This document shows positions 10,550-20,691 of a stretch of 64,000 nt of DNA, in pieces. The stretch's first letter is position 1; each line of letters begins with the position of its first letter. The notes beneath the pieces were generated by a model. It was not told where the DNA came from, did not search any database, and saw only the letters and a program-made list of their open reading frames with translations. The stretch is taken from positions 298,501 through 362,500 of the forward strand of contig JAJOZX010002586.1 in the NCBI GenBank assembly GCA_023014485.1, written 5' to 3'. Made by a program: the position numbers and the translations under genes. This DNA comes from Bathynomus jamesi. Taxonomy: Eukaryota > Arthropoda > Malacostraca > Isopoda > Cirolanidae.

Positions 10550-11388
10550 AAAACGACATTACTTATGGGATGATCTGATATTATGGCAGGCAATGCATAA
10601 GAATTAAAATTAACGTTTTCATTATGATAAAAATAATAACTTTCTCAAGAGTTTCAGCTACAGAAAATTGAATGAAACAAGTTTCATTCAATTTTGTGTG
10701 TTGCAAGGTATTTATATTTTGATTTATATTTTGAGGTTTATATATTTGTTTGTTCATCAATAATTAATTAATACTTTACATGAAATGTGCATGACTGGGC
10801 CTTATAAGCTACTTTATAAGCTAATTTAATTGTAAATTGCATAATTTATTAGAGGTAATATCTGCGTAACATCCGCAGTCAGAAGTGCGGATGCGGATGT
10901 TAAACATGATGCGGATGCGGATATCCGGTCCACCACTAATATATATATTATATATACCGGGTGTCCCATTCGAAATGAAACAACTTTGAAACCTTATATT
11001 TTTTATTGAATGATGCAAACAATGTAATATTCACACAGTAAAGAGTCACTGTCAAAGTTTAATATGATATATGTGAATTATAACATTTAGATACGTTAGA
11101 TACATTGTGCATAGCATAATGTTTCCTTTTGTTAAGATCTTCACATGTTATATGCTGAACAATTTGAAGCTTATATAAATGGATAGAGCTGCAACCGCTT
11201 GCGCACGACTCTATGCACAGTTGAACGAGGAATCTGCAGTTCGACACTGGCACGACGGATGGACTTTCTCGGGCTACTACCAAAGGCGCCGTGTATTCGT
11301 TCAACATCATCTTCCGATCTTGTTCCCCCTCCAGTGTGTTCCTTTAGAACACTGCCAGTATCCTCAAATTTCTTGGTCCATGCATATA

Positions 11389-11751
11389 CAGGGTGTCCCG
11401 TAAGTCTGGACCCATAGGGAAAAATAATAAAATTACAAAATAGTCCAAAAATTTATTACATAATCTGTTCAAAGTGTCCGCCGTTGTGTCGCACACATAG
11501 TTGAAGACGCAATCTCCACTGCGACAGCACTTTCTGAATCACAGTCGCAGAAATTTCTTGACACGCCTCCACAATGCGTGCTTTAAGGTGGAAAATGTTC
11601 TGAAGTTTGACCTCGTACACTTTGGCTTTCAAGTGGCCCCACAAATAAAAATCATAATAAAAAATAATAAAAAAATAATAATAATAAAATAATAACATAA
11701 TAAAAAAATATATTATAAATCCCTATGGGTCCAGACTTACGGGACACCCTG
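11389..11751 (-). mobile_element. Nested mini Tc1/mariner-type element
   Basis: CAGGGTGTCCCGTAAGTCTG at 11389 is mirrored at 11751, with TA on both sides (11387-11388, 11752-11753). It has split the transposase relic between RRD and the following Y-A-W-T. Inside it is a transposase C-terminal fragment and an A/T-rich AAT-type run. Confidence 0.9.
11456..11655 (-). pseudogene. Transposase C-terminal fragment (about 65 aa)
   Basis: The fragment begins with DFYLWGHLKAKVYE, the segment that contains the last catalytic aspartate, and ends with RLQLCVRHNGGHFEQIM and a stop. It aligns well by eye with the C-terminus of the transposase at 44270-45317 (DFYLWGHLKALVY ... LCIENNGGHIEHVL), so this mini-element is a deletion derivative of that transposase group. 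Confidence 0.85.
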
Positions 11752-12044
11752 TAGGTCTCTTCTGGTGGGTGGTTCCTTGTGAAAGGTTGTACGGAATCGC
11801 CGTTGCACCAGAGTAGGGGACTTCAACTCAGCCATCCATAACACACATTTCGCTTTTTCTTGTGGGGTAAACATAATTCAATCTGAAACAAACAAAAAAC
11901 ATTATGACAAAAACTTATGCATATGGTGTAGTAACTGGCAAAGTTTCAACATTCTCACATTAATACTTTAAAAATTACAGAGTTTCAAAGTTGTTTAATT
12001 TCGAATGGGACACCCGATATATATATATATATATATATAACCTT

Positions 12045-12192
12045 TGGTTAGCTTCCGCCCGAATTGTTCATTCTGACGAAGGTCAAGCTTTTCACTCCAC
12101 CTTAGACCTACAGTTTAACGTGGAATCCGAACCACGCCCCATCAGCAGCCCAGCGTCTTAAATCACTAGGCCAACTAGGGTACCCATTTATC
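12045..12192 (-). repeat. tRNA-derived SINE
   Basis: On the minus strand the sequence has an A-box-like TTGGCCTAGTGATTTAAG and a B box GGTTCGGATTCC, then GTAGGTCTAAGGTGGAG. It shares this order with the SINE at 150-485. No intact cloverleaf is formed. Confidence 0.75.
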
Positions 12193-12199
12193 TACCAAC

Positions 12200-12328
12200 C
12201 ACTTTCTTTATTGTGTGGAAGGATGAACAGCTGGGTTTTGCTGCGCGCCGGCTGCCGTCGGGTCTCGAACCCGGGCCCGATGGATTCGTAGTCAGCGACG
12301 CTAACCACTACACCACCGAGGCTATTGA
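12200..12328 (-). repeat. tRNA-derived SINE (Arg-ACG-like head)
   Basis: On the minus strand GCCTCGGTGGTGTAGTGG (A box) is followed by CTGACTACGAATC, which would place ACG at the anticodon, and by GGGTTCGAGACCC (B box). The 3' part beyond the T-arm is SINE body. I call it a SINE head, not a tRNA gene, since the acceptor stem does not pair. Confidence 0.7.
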
Positions 12329-12659
12329 TTGATGGCGTGGAAAACGCAGTTTAATAATAAATAGGAACACCAGAGAAAAAATAAACATCCTTCAATGTTT
12401 AATAGTACCAACGTTTCGGAATGCACTAGTTCCATCTTCAGGGCTAAAACAATAAAGTGCCAAATCACATACAAAATACAAATTGCTTAATAAAAATTTA
12501 AAATAAAGTTGAAAATTATAAAAAGTAGCTAAGAAAATGTGAAACATTAAAACTAAAAAGTAAATAAATGTGAAGTTAAGTTACAATTATAAAAAGTAGC
12601 TAGGAAAAATATAAAAGCATTAAAACTTAAATGTAAATAAAATAAAATAAACTAGTACC

Positions 12660-13061
12660 TTAACCAAAACATAGCAGATCTACCGATGATTCGTCAGAAT
12701 TTAGGTCTGGTTTTAATTTATAAATAAACAAAGATTCCATAATTTTGAACTTAAGGTCAGAGCTTCCGGCAGCAAGTACGGCGAAATTAGACTGTGAAAT
12801 TGGGTGGTTATTGTTGTGCGAGTGATTACGTATGAGAGAATTAGGTGGTTTGCCAAGAGGTAAATTTGTACGGACCGATTTACCGAGATGTTCGTAAATA
12901 TGGGATTTTAAATGTCTTTTAGGTTTACCTATATATGACCCCATACAGTGGTCACACTTGTATTGGTAAACTATGGATGACTTAAGAAGTGTAGGAATAA
13001 CATCCTTGTATTTAAATAAATGGTAAATCGATTTAGACGAGGTGAACATAATTTTATACAT
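12660..13061 (-). pseudogene. GIY-YIG endonuclease domain of Penelope-like element
   Basis: The reading frame contains IVYQYKCDHCMGSYIG, the GIY-YIG-type core with the CxxC knuckle of Penelope endonucleases. KRHLKSHIYEH and ESLFIYKLKPDLN, the conserved downstream motifs, follow. The domain nicks target DNA to prime reverse transcription. The upstream RT tail (13160-13062, VYFTLPYMG-like with NIRNKLLKLLKEFYPQ) is in another frame, so one frameshift separates the domains. Confidence 0.88.
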
Positions 13062-13169
13062 ACAGTAGTTGTGGGTAGAATTCCTTGAGCAATTTTAAAA
13101 GTTTGTTTCTAATGTTAAAACTTGGGGTTCCCATATAGGGCAAAGTGAAATACAGGATATCTTTGGGGA
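13062..13169 (-). pseudogene. Penelope-like RT C-terminal segment
   Basis: Continuation of the RT after the foldback insertion, reading DILYFTLPYMGTPSFNIR on the minus strand. The last bases 13161-13169 are the left copy of the foldback target duplication CTTTGGGGA. Confidence 0.75.
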
Positions 13170-13942
13170 GCGTCTAGGAGAATTTGTCTAAAACAATTCG
13201 TCTAAAATACAATTTGTCTAAATCAATTTGTCTAAAACAATGTCTAAAATAGTTTGTCTAAAATCAATTTGTCTAATAACAATTTGTCTAAAATACAATT
13301 TCTCTAAAAATAATTTGTCTAAAATACAATTTGTCTAAACAAACAATTTAATATAATATGGCATACAAATTGTTGCCTGATGTACAATGCTATTTATTAC
13401 TTGCCACGCCCCATCTTAAAAGGTTACCTCTTGTGCGGAATAGTACATCGAAATAGTTTGTCTAAAATAGTTTGTCTAAAAATAATTTGTCTAAAATACA
13501 ATTTGACTAATAACTGAAGATAACTAGAAATGCATTTGTCTGCTTGATAAATTTGGAGTGAGGATGAAAAGATTGAAAATGGGTTGATTTTATTTCATAA
13601 TATACCTAACCTAACCTAACCTAACCTAACCGGGTTATGGGTTCCTGGATAACTGACTTCGATGTACTATTCCGCACAAGAGGTAACCTTTTAAGATGGG
13701 GCGTGGCAAGTAATAAATAGCATTGTACATCAGGCAACAATTTGTATGCCATATTATATTAAATTGTTTGTTTAGACAAATTGTATTTTAGACAAATTAT
13801 TTTTAGACAAATTGTATTTTAGACAAATTGTTATTAGACAAATTGATTTTAGACAAACTATTTTAGACAAATTGTTTTAGACAAATTGATTTAGACAAAT
13901 TGTATTTTAGACAAATTGTTTTAGACAAACTCGCCTGATTCG
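13170..13942. mobile_element. Foldback element with 9-bp TSD (MULE-like)
   Basis: A 9-bp duplication CTTTGGGGA lies at 13161-13169 and 13943-13951. The arms 13170-13453 and 13658-13942 are inverted copies built largely from short tandem units of the type AATTTGTCTAAAAT, plus about 100 bp of unique sequence containing CACGCCCCATCTTAAAAGG. A 204-bp spacer holds telomere-like repeats. The 9-bp duplication and long composite inverted arms are what Mutator-like foldback elements show; no transposase is present. Confidence 0.88.
13603..13631. repeat. Interstitial (CCTAA)n telomere-type repeat
   Basis: About five and a half perfect CCTAA units (TTAGG on the minus strand), the ancestral arthropod telomere repeat, in the spacer of the foldback. 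Confidence 0.9.
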
Positions 13943-14425
13943 CTTTGGGGACTGTAATTAAGTCTCTAGTTGTGGGGTATATTAGTCTATTTAAGGTTCT
14001 GCCGATTGTAGTCTCCACCAGTCTATAAGGGAAATTATTCTTGGTAAGGAGTTTTCGGATGAAATCTAGTTCATCGTGTAGTTTAAAGTAATCTGAACAG
14101 ATATTGAAAGCTCTATTGGTCAGAGTCGAAATTAAATTTCGTTTGAAACCTAAAGGAATAAAGGAAGAAAAGTTCGTAGTAAGATTGGTGAATGTTGGCT
14201 TTCGGTAAGCGGAAGTTTCAAAAGAGGAATTAGTTTTTATTATCTTAATGTCCAAAAAGGACAGAGAGCTATTAGATTTAGCTTCTGAAGTAAATTCAAT
14301 ATTAGGGTGCTTAGAATTAAGGTAATTACGAAACAAAGGGATATGGTCTGGTGATTTGAACAGGAGAAAAGTGTCATCAATATATCTTCTATAGGGGTGA
14401 ATTTTGTTCAGAACAAGAAACACGG
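13943..14425 (-). pseudogene. Penelope-like reverse transcriptase fragment
   Basis: Minus-strand RT palm and thumb: YRRYIDDTFLLF holds the catalytic YIDD box, followed by NSSLSFLDIKI, AYRKPTFTNL and TNRAFNICSDYFK, motifs specific to Penelope-like RTs. Everything upstream of the YIDD box (fingers and N-terminus) is missing. A frame extending to 14570 is merely read-through into GGAGC-element sequence and is not part of the gene. Confidence 0.92.
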
Positions 14426-14747
14426 ACAAAGTTGGGGAACTAGGATAATGTAGGGGAACGTAAACTACACTAGGACAATGTAGGGGGACGTAAACTACAC
14501 TTTCTCCTAAATCACTAATAAGAAATGTGTTAGTAAAATGACAAATTAGACAATCAAACAAAACAATCACGCAGATACATACACAAAAATATAGACTTTT
14601 ATTCAGGAGCTTTGTAAAATGCGTCCGATCTCAGCAACAGCTGAAAGAAAAGTTTAGATTTTAAGATTTAGTTTTAACCTTGTATTCATGCTTGTAGTTT
14701 AATTTTAGATTTTAAGGTTGTTTTACCGTTTAATTTTGGGGATTTTC

Positions 14748-14749
<2 letters not shown>

Positions 14750-14803
<54 letters not shown>

Positions 14804-14824
14804 ATGGATAGATAGATAGATAGA
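14750..14824. repeat. (TA)n and (GATA)n
   Basis: TA tract (about 14750-14797) followed by a short GATA run (about 14804-14824). Confidence 0.95.
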
Positions 14825-14949
14825 TACGGCCAAATTTTTAGGCACCCTCATCTATGATTTCGGCGGATAGTTTACATAGTATACATGTAGATCCTGCAGT
14901 TAATACATCTCTTATCTCATACACTTTCGTCATTTTCTAATATGTACCA

Positions 14950-16410
14950 TTAAAAGGGTCAGTACAAGAAAAATGAGAGGGATGTTTATTAATTATAGAT
15001 CGAGTACATTGCAAAAGTGTAGGCATCCCTTACCTTAGTTGCATGACCACCTTTTGCAGCAATAACTTGAGCAATCTTTGTTTGTAACGTTGTACGAACT
15101 TACTGATTCGTTCTTTTGAGATTCTGCTCTATTCCTCTTGACAAACAGGTTTCAGATCATGCAAATTTGTGCAGTAGGTCTCCTTGTATGGATTGCCGTT
15201 ACTGATCTTGCCATATCCCTTCAGTGATATTTAGTGTTGGTCTGGCGACTGCGATGTCCATTCTAGGACTAGTATTTTCCTTCTTTGAAACCAGTTCGTC
15301 ATTGATTGTGATCGGTGATTCCTGTTGGAAAATTCAGCTGCGTCCTATTTTGAGCTTTCTAATGGATGGCAAGAGGTTTTCTTCTAAAATCTGTTCGCAT
15401 TTTGATGAATCCATTCGTATTTCTATTTGAACAACGTTGCCAATGCCTGAAAATAATAGCCCCAAATCATGATAGATCCCCGTGCTTCAGTGTGGGTATG
15501 GTGTTCTTTTCAATAAATGCAATGTTTCTTCTTCTCCAAATAACTCTATCTTGGATGTGGCCATAACAACTCTGTATTAGTCTTCCTGCTTATTAAAATG
15601 TTTCTTGGCATAGTTAAAACGAGCTATCTTATGACAAGATCGTAATAAAGGTTTTATCTTGCAACCCGTCCTTCAGGACCGTGTTCGTGGAAATACTAAC
15701 ACTCACACCTTTTACATCTAATGATGCTTTTATATATTTGGCAAGAAAGTGCGGGGTCGCTATAACATCCTGAGTCTATTTTATTAGTTTGAAACACTTA
15801 CAAAATTAATAACTCTTGAAAAGTAATCATAACTCCCCATGATTTTTTGAATTGCCTCACACAGTCATTTTTTCATAAAAAGTGTCTCAACAGCGACACC
15901 AAGCTGAATATGCAAAAATATCTCAACTCGAGTCAATGTGGTTTTGTTTGTTAGAGGTATTTTCGAAGGTCGTCCTGATCTTGGAAACGTGGCAACAATT
16001 CGTAATTGCTTTCATTTCAGTACTATATTATGTATAGTACTTGCAGAAAAACTAAAATATCCTTGAAATATACTGTACTTGTAGCCATCTCTCTTCTTGT
16101 AACGTTCAATAATTGCGCTCCTCAAGTCTTCTGACAGCATTTCGAGGATTCCATCTTGTGATGATGAACTGAATACACTTCTACACACTTTGAAAGGTGT
16201 CTTCTATTCTGGAAGCTACTAGGAGATATGAGGTGGTTGATTGGTTGGTTGGTTCGTCCGTTCAAACAAACCCACAGACAACGGCTGCTACAGGTTATTG
16301 CTGCGAAAGGTAGTTATACAAAGTATTAAGACAGGGGTTACCTACAATGTACACGATCTTCAATAAACATCCCTCTTCATTTGTCTTTCTTGCACTAAAG
16401 AGAAAGATCA
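14950..16410 (-). mobile_element. Decayed Tc1-like transposon
   Basis: Near 14966-15013 the phrase GAGAGGGATGTTTATT with GATCGAGTACATTG is mirrored near 16348-16400 (CAATGTACACGATC and AATAAACATCCCTC). These are the inner inverted repeats of a Tc1 element with IR/DR-type ends. The transposase is on the minus strand. Outer limits are uncertain. Confidence 0.8.
15040..16160 (-). pseudogene. Tc1-like transposase, multiply broken
   Basis: From 16139 the minus strand reads LRSAIIERYKKRDGYKYS and FSASTIHNIVLK, the paired-like helix-turn-helix, then FPRSGRPSKI, the typical linker. Around 15560-15430 it reads VIWRRRNIAFIEKNTIPTLK, matching the Tc1 central domain, followed by decayed sequence with stops. 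The gene has several frameshifts and stops and is not functional. Confidence 0.85.
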
Positions 16411-16971
16411 TATCTTTAAAACAACAAACTAAGTTTGTTAACTACGTTTTGTTTGGATTAAATAAGGCATTTGTTAAAATATAATAATTGTTTTAATTAG
16501 TTACCACAGCATTTTTGTTTGTCTTCATTTTGTTACTATAGAATTTTAGTGTTAATGCTATATAAACACTTATGAGTTATATTTATGAGTTATATTTCCT
16601 TTTAGTGCTTGCTGATTGTGGGATTAATGAAATGAATTTTCCTATAAACAATTTATTTTTAACAATATCAAAAGAAATGGTAGAAGTGGTCGTTTTATAT
16701 GTAATTTTTGGAAGTGATACAGTAGTATGTTAGCACAGAGTCTGAGTAGGAGAAGCAGGAGGAGGAATGACCCTGAAAGGAGAGTAGGAGTTGCACTGAG
16801 AGGAAAGTGATGAAAAATAAAAAGAGTAAGGGGAGTTATAAAAGTAAGAGAAGACCTCACGTACGATGACGGAGGTGTTAATCCGTTAATCTGGTGTAAA
16901 ATTATTCGAGAAGGTGCTAGACCAGTTTTCTCGCTATTATTTCTGCGCGTGTGAGATATGGCTTGTACAGT
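16411..16971. other. No recognisable feature
   Basis: AT-rich interval between the Tc1 relic and family B. Nothing supported. Confidence 0.5.
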
Positions 16972-17929
16972 ATATATAGTAGGGTTGTTCTTATTTGGGC
17001 TTAAATTAAAAATTTTGCGATTTTTATGAATGCACCCTCGGATATTGTGCGAATAGCTATAAAAACTAATCCTGTAAAGTTTGAGAGCGATCGCATAATT
17101 TTTACTACTTCCCCCGGGTACTTTTGTATTCTCCTCCGGGTGAATCATCTACAGATCTACAGATCTACAGAAGCTAAGGCTAACAAAGACCCTAATATCC
17201 ATTCTAAGGTTAACCCGAGAGAAAGGAAAGAGTAGGGGGTTAAGAGAAGAGAATAAGGGGTTAAGTAAGTAGCAACACCTATTACTCGTGGGTTAACATT
17301 CATTCAGAAAAAGAGAAAAAAAACTCACCATCATCATCATCCGCCGGCCACTGCCGACAAGTCAGAAAAATAGTCAGAGAGAATAGGAAAGATTGCAGAA
17401 CGGTCCTCTACTCCATAGGGAGGTAGAGCCCACTCTGCCGGAAAAAGATGAAAAGAAGTAAAATAAGAACGCTTACAAACCATGCAATACATTCTTAACT
17501 CAAAGCAACACATTCTTCCATCTGTTGCAGACCGATCCTCCACTCCATAAGGAGGTAGAGGATGCAGCCCACTAGGCTGGAAAGGCGTGAAAGATGAAAA
17601 GAAGTAAAATAAGAACGCATTACAACACATTCTTAACTCAAACACTATCATACCATGCAAACATGCAAACTACAAACATGCAATAAAGAAAGAAGAAAAA
17701 TAAGTATAAAGAATAACAAAAAGTGGGTTAATTTACTTAACAAGCTACAACTAAGTTCATGTTAGTCTAATTTTTTTTTTTGCTGGCATATCACACGCTG
17801 GCACGTCACAAGCTGGCATTATCATAGGATAGTGTTGTACGTTCTTTTGAAAATTGTCTTTGCGGAATGCCGTTGGATGGAACTGATATCTTCGGCATGT
17901 CAGTACTTTGTAGTTGAATTGTATACTAG

Positions 17930-20161
17930 GTCCCCCTTTGCTCGAGTATTAGCCCCCTCAATGGGGGGGGGTCTCATGGGCGCCCATCTCCCACTCAATG
18001 ACAGGATGTAGTCCTGCATCATAGCGACGCCGCGCTCGGCGAAGTCGTTAGTGACGCGGAGACTCGCCACCCTCCGCGCGGCGGCCGCATACCTTGGGTC
18101 ACTAGGCCACTCCGCTGGGTCGGAGGACAGGAAGGCGCCGTCGATGCCTAGCACGTGGAACAAGAGTCTCGATGACTGGGTGACGAGATCCGCGAGGGTC
18201 TTGCCGTTCACCACAGCTGGCTTCGGCTCGACGACGACGCGCTTCGGGGGGCTGTCCGAGCCCTCCTGCTCCTCGAACGCCTTCACCCTCATCCTCTTTG
18301 CTTTGTCTCCGCAGATGTGTTGTCATCGAAGAAGGCGAGCGACACGAGTGGCTCGCTCAGATACCACAGGTGCCGGCGCGCGAAGCCGTCGGCCAGAACC
18401 TTGGCGAGCGCCTTGTCCTTGTAGCCGACGAGGTCCTGGAGGAGGGCAAGGTCGTTCGCCGGGGCGCGGCAGGGTTCGGTGAAGCGAACCAGGCCGGGAC
18501 GTAGAGGGCAAGAGCGAAGTTGATGAATCGCCTGAGACCGGTCCGCTCCCGCGCGGTGAGGACCAACTGTTTGCGGAACAGGAACATCTTGAGGCAATAA
18601 ATGGCTTTCGCCATCCAACGCGCGCGGTGGAGGGCGCCTGGGCGCATGAACCGGATGCTGCGCGTGGGCACACCGCCGAGGACGATAATGGACAGCTCCA
18701 AGAGCTTGCGGTAGTCATCGCGCAGCTGCTATTGGGAGAGGTGGAAATGGTAGTGGGCGAAGAGGTCGTCGCGCGCGTCCATGAGGGCCACCGTGGCCTC
18801 CTCGTCGTCGAGGACCAGGTGGCGCTCGGTGTTGATGGAATCCCACCCTTCCTTGAATAGCTTGAATAGGTGGACGTTGGGACCAGAAGAGACGCGGAAA
18901 CACTCGCCGAACGCCTTGGTGGCGACGAGTTCGAGCATGTGGTGGCGGCAGGCAAATTTGAGCAGATCCTTGCCCAGCTTCTGTTCGATGAGCAGGCGCC
19001 CGCGCGCGCGCCGGTGTTCAACGCCGTCGTATCGAAGCTCAGACCGGCGATGCAGTTTGCGATGCCCCAGTCCTCCAGCGCCTCGACGACAGCGTCCGCC
19101 ATTACTTGACCAGTGCCAGTAGCGAGCTTTGGGACAGCGAGGAGCTAGCTTGGCGACTCCTTCGCCGGAGACAAGGACGGGCAGCCGTTCGACGTTGTCC
19201 GCGCCCCCCGTCACGTCGGCCACCAGCTTCCCGTCCCAGTGTACGATGAGCGGGGTGTCGGGCGCAAATGCCCGCTTGATGACGGCGGCGGCTTCTTTGC
19301 GGTGCTTGATGCGCGAGCGGTAGAACGACGACCGGCTGACGGTGAGTTCCGCAACATTGTGCCCAAGACTCTCGGCAATCGCCGCCACGACGTGGACCGC
19401 CTTGTTGTCTGTGATGTCCATGCGGTCGAGCGCGGCGGCAACCTTCGGTGTGATGACCTGCTGTCGCCCGCGGCGGGCTGGCGGCGCTGGATGTCGACAG
19501 CTGGGCGTGGGCGTTGTTGCTTTGTCGAGGGCGCCGTGGGCTGCCCTCGCTGGAGCTGGAGTCCAGTTTGAGTTTGGTCACTTCCACCCAAGCGCGCTTC
19601 TGTTCTGCCTCCTTCTCCTGGCGCGCGCGATCCTCTGCGATGCGATGCGCCTGTCGCGCCTCACGCTCGGCGAGGAGGCGGTCGACGCCGAACGCCCCAC
19701 GCCAACCGTACTCGCGCTGGGCCAGGAGAAACGCCTTGTCCTCCTGAATGACGAGCATCTTCAGCGCGTTCCCGTGGGCGATGTCGAATAGATTGTTGAG
19801 ACCGCGCGTCCAGGCGTTCCGCTTGTTCACGAGGAACGGCGTGGTCGCCTGCGGTTTCTTGCGCATCAGGTTCTTCCACTCCTCGTGCAACTTGATGAGC
19901 TTCTGGGCGCAACGATGATGAACAGAGGTCGGGATCTGGGCGATTTCCCAAAACTCGCGGACTTCGTTGATGATGATATCAGCCGCCTTCCTTATTGTCT
20001 GTTTGCCGATGATGTGCACATGGAAGAAGCGGCGCAGAACCTCTCCTTTCGACGGCAGCTTTGAGCCGGTCAGGGACTCAAATGGGTGGCCTACCAGAAA
20101 CACCTTGGTTGACTTCCGCGTCGTACGCTTAACAGTTGCAGTCGACGAAATGATTTCAAGT
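17930..20161 (-). pseudogene. Family B protein, putative hAT-like transposase
   Basis: One protein is spread over at least five frame changes. In order it shows SKLPSKGEVLRRFFHVHI with a basic, E/R-rich coiled-coil-like stretch (20103-19560), LIVHWDGKLVADVTGG (D near 19235), IAGLSFDTTALNTG (D near 19033), FACRHHMLELV (near 18945), GALHRARWMAKAIY (RW near 18620), and NDFAERGVAMMQDY (E near 18037). Proteins with this layout are annotated as uncharacterized in arthropods as far as I recall. The positions match D, D, C/H, RW and E of hAT transposases, which is my inference. A plausible splice acceptor (CCCTTCACAG) ends at 20162, so a 5' exon may exist. Frame breaks could be decay or errors in GC-rich DNA. 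Confidence 0.75.
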
Positions 20162-20376
20162 CTGTGAAGGGAAAAATGTTAAAACTTATTAGAAAAATAG
20201 ACACCTTATAACATGAAATATAACGATTAATATAAATTAATGATATAGATTTAAAATATGAATTAAAATGAAATGATATAAAACTAAAATATGATTCCCT
20301 CTCTTGCAAGCTAACATTGTCATCTACAAGTTTACTTTTCCACAATTTATTTGAGAAATCAATACCTTGCAGGATT

Positions 20377-20425
20377 GGCTTCTCGGCCTATAAGGCAAGA
20401 CGAAACTAAAATATCTGCACAACCG
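20377..20425 (+). ncRNA. U2 snRNA-like 5' fragment (weak)
   Basis: GGCTTCTCGGCC followed by TATAAGGCAAGAC and then ATATCTG resembles the 5' end of U2 snRNA, whose GCUUCUCGGCC and UAUCUG segments are nearly invariant. Only about 45 nt match and the branch-point-pairing segment is not intact. It may be a retro-pseudogene fragment or chance. Confidence 0.25.
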
Positions 20426-20691
20426 ACTCCGACGCTAGGATGGCAAGAACTGAGTTAATGCGTAATATTATTTACTAAAACCGAACGCATTAGGAGGCGG
20501 AGCAATCGAAGAAACAACCCAAAAGTTCACTGAGTTCACAGGGGGGAGAATATAAAAATGCCCGGGGGAGGTTTTAAAAATTATCCGATTGCTCTCAAAC
20601 TTCACATGACTTGTTTTTATGGCTATTCGCACAATATCCGGGGGCGCAGTCAACAATTAAAAAGTCTCAAAATAAGAACAACCCTAATATA

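Larger units (their letters stand above)
9082..10578 (-). mobile_element. mariner transposon (DD34D)
   Basis: Ends TCAAGTCATCCCATAAGTAA (9082) and the inverse TTACTTATGGGATGATCTGA (10578) are flanked by TA on both sides, the mariner target. The transposase lies on the minus strand. A 202-bp GGATC MITE has inserted in its 5' untranslated part at 10348-10549. Confidence 0.9.
8929..10938. mobile_element. hAT-ended non-autonomous element hosting a mariner
   Basis: TAGTGGTGGACCGGATRTC occurs at 8929 and inverted ending at 10938. Subterminal GCGGATGCGGAT repeats on both sides relate it to the hAT relic at 1543-2804. The flanks are ATATATAT on both sides, consistent with an 8-bp duplication. No hAT transposase remains; the interior is almost wholly the mariner at 9082-10578. 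Confidence 0.82.
11059..11874 (-). pseudogene. Tc1/mariner-type transposase, DNA-binding N-terminus only
   Basis: From an ATG at 11874 the minus strand reads MFTPQEKAKCVLWMAELKS, then about 20 residues to the nested insertion. Beyond the insertion, from about 11386, it resumes with WTKKFEDTGSVLKEHTGG and QIPRSTVHRVVRKRLQLYP. These are the two helix-turn-helix units of this transposase class. A frame change after LYPF leads to KLQIVQHITCEDLNKRKHY, and the sequence then ends without any DDE catalytic domain. It could bind its own termini at most; I infer no activity. Confidence 0.85.
10958..12016 (-). mobile_element. Tc1/mariner-type element, internally deleted
   Basis: CGGGTGTCCCATTCGAAATG at 10958 is mirrored by an inverse ending CGAATGGGACACCCG at 12016. 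The minus strand encodes only the N-terminal DNA-binding part of a transposase. A second element of the same broad type is nested at 11389-11751. Confidence 0.85.
12340..14425 (-). mobile_element. Penelope-like retroelement, 5'-truncated
   Basis: Minus strand carries a Penelope-type reverse transcriptase fragment (14425 to about 13070, interrupted) followed by a GIY-YIG endonuclease (13061 to 12660). The 3' region at 12400-12455 has ACCAACGTTTCGG and CCATCTTCAGGG, phrases common in Penelope ends. The 5' truncation abuts the right end of the GGAGC element at about 14425. A 773-bp foldback has inserted in the RT at 13170-13942. Confidence 0.88.
8743..14507. mobile_element. GGAGC-ended DNA transposon, second copy with nested elements
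   Basis: The left end GGAGCAAGTGCAGTTTACG (8743) pairs with a right end finishing GTAAACTACACTTTCTCC at 14507. A perfect 8-bp duplication TAAATCAC lies at 8735-8742 and 14508-14515. The left 180 bp match 1322-1500 closely, including the AACGAAAATATTACGACTTAAC module ending at a TA tract. The right 80 bp match the tandem AGGATAATGTAGGGGAACG motif of the first copy. The right inner module is absent, presumably lost when the Penelope-like element inserted. The roughly 5.5 kb between the ends is later insertions. Confidence 0.9.
16980..20686 (-). mobile_element. Family B element: TAGGG-ended, hAT-like, GC-rich
   Basis: TAGGGTTGTTCTTATTT at 16980 is mirrored at 20686. The inverted similarity continues about 170 bp inward and includes CGGATATTGTGCGAATAGC, GTTTGAGAGC and a CCCCCGGG stretch near both ends (17040-17125 and 20555-20645). 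The flanks ATATATAG (16972-16979) and ATATACAG (20687-20694) differ at one position, consistent with an 8-bp duplication, although the target is AT-repetitive and a MITE begins at 20692. The interior encodes one large minus-strand protein in unusually GC-rich DNA. Duplicated 60-90-bp segments (about 17395-17475 and 17530-17620) lie in its 3' part. Confidence 0.82.

Noticed and set aside
13180..13935. CRISPR-like repeats in the TTTGTCTAAAA units
   Set aside because: Unit spacing is irregular, there are no unique spacers of constant size, and the block is an inverted foldback in a eukaryotic context.
16642..17148. A 168-codon minus-strand frame
   Set aside because: Low-complexity Leu/Ser/Thr-rich content with no family resemblance, and it crosses the end of the family B element.
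18051..19791. Many long frames on both strands of the GC-rich block
   Set aside because: High GC removes stop codons, so antisense and off-frame openings are expected. Only the frames with family B motifs were kept.
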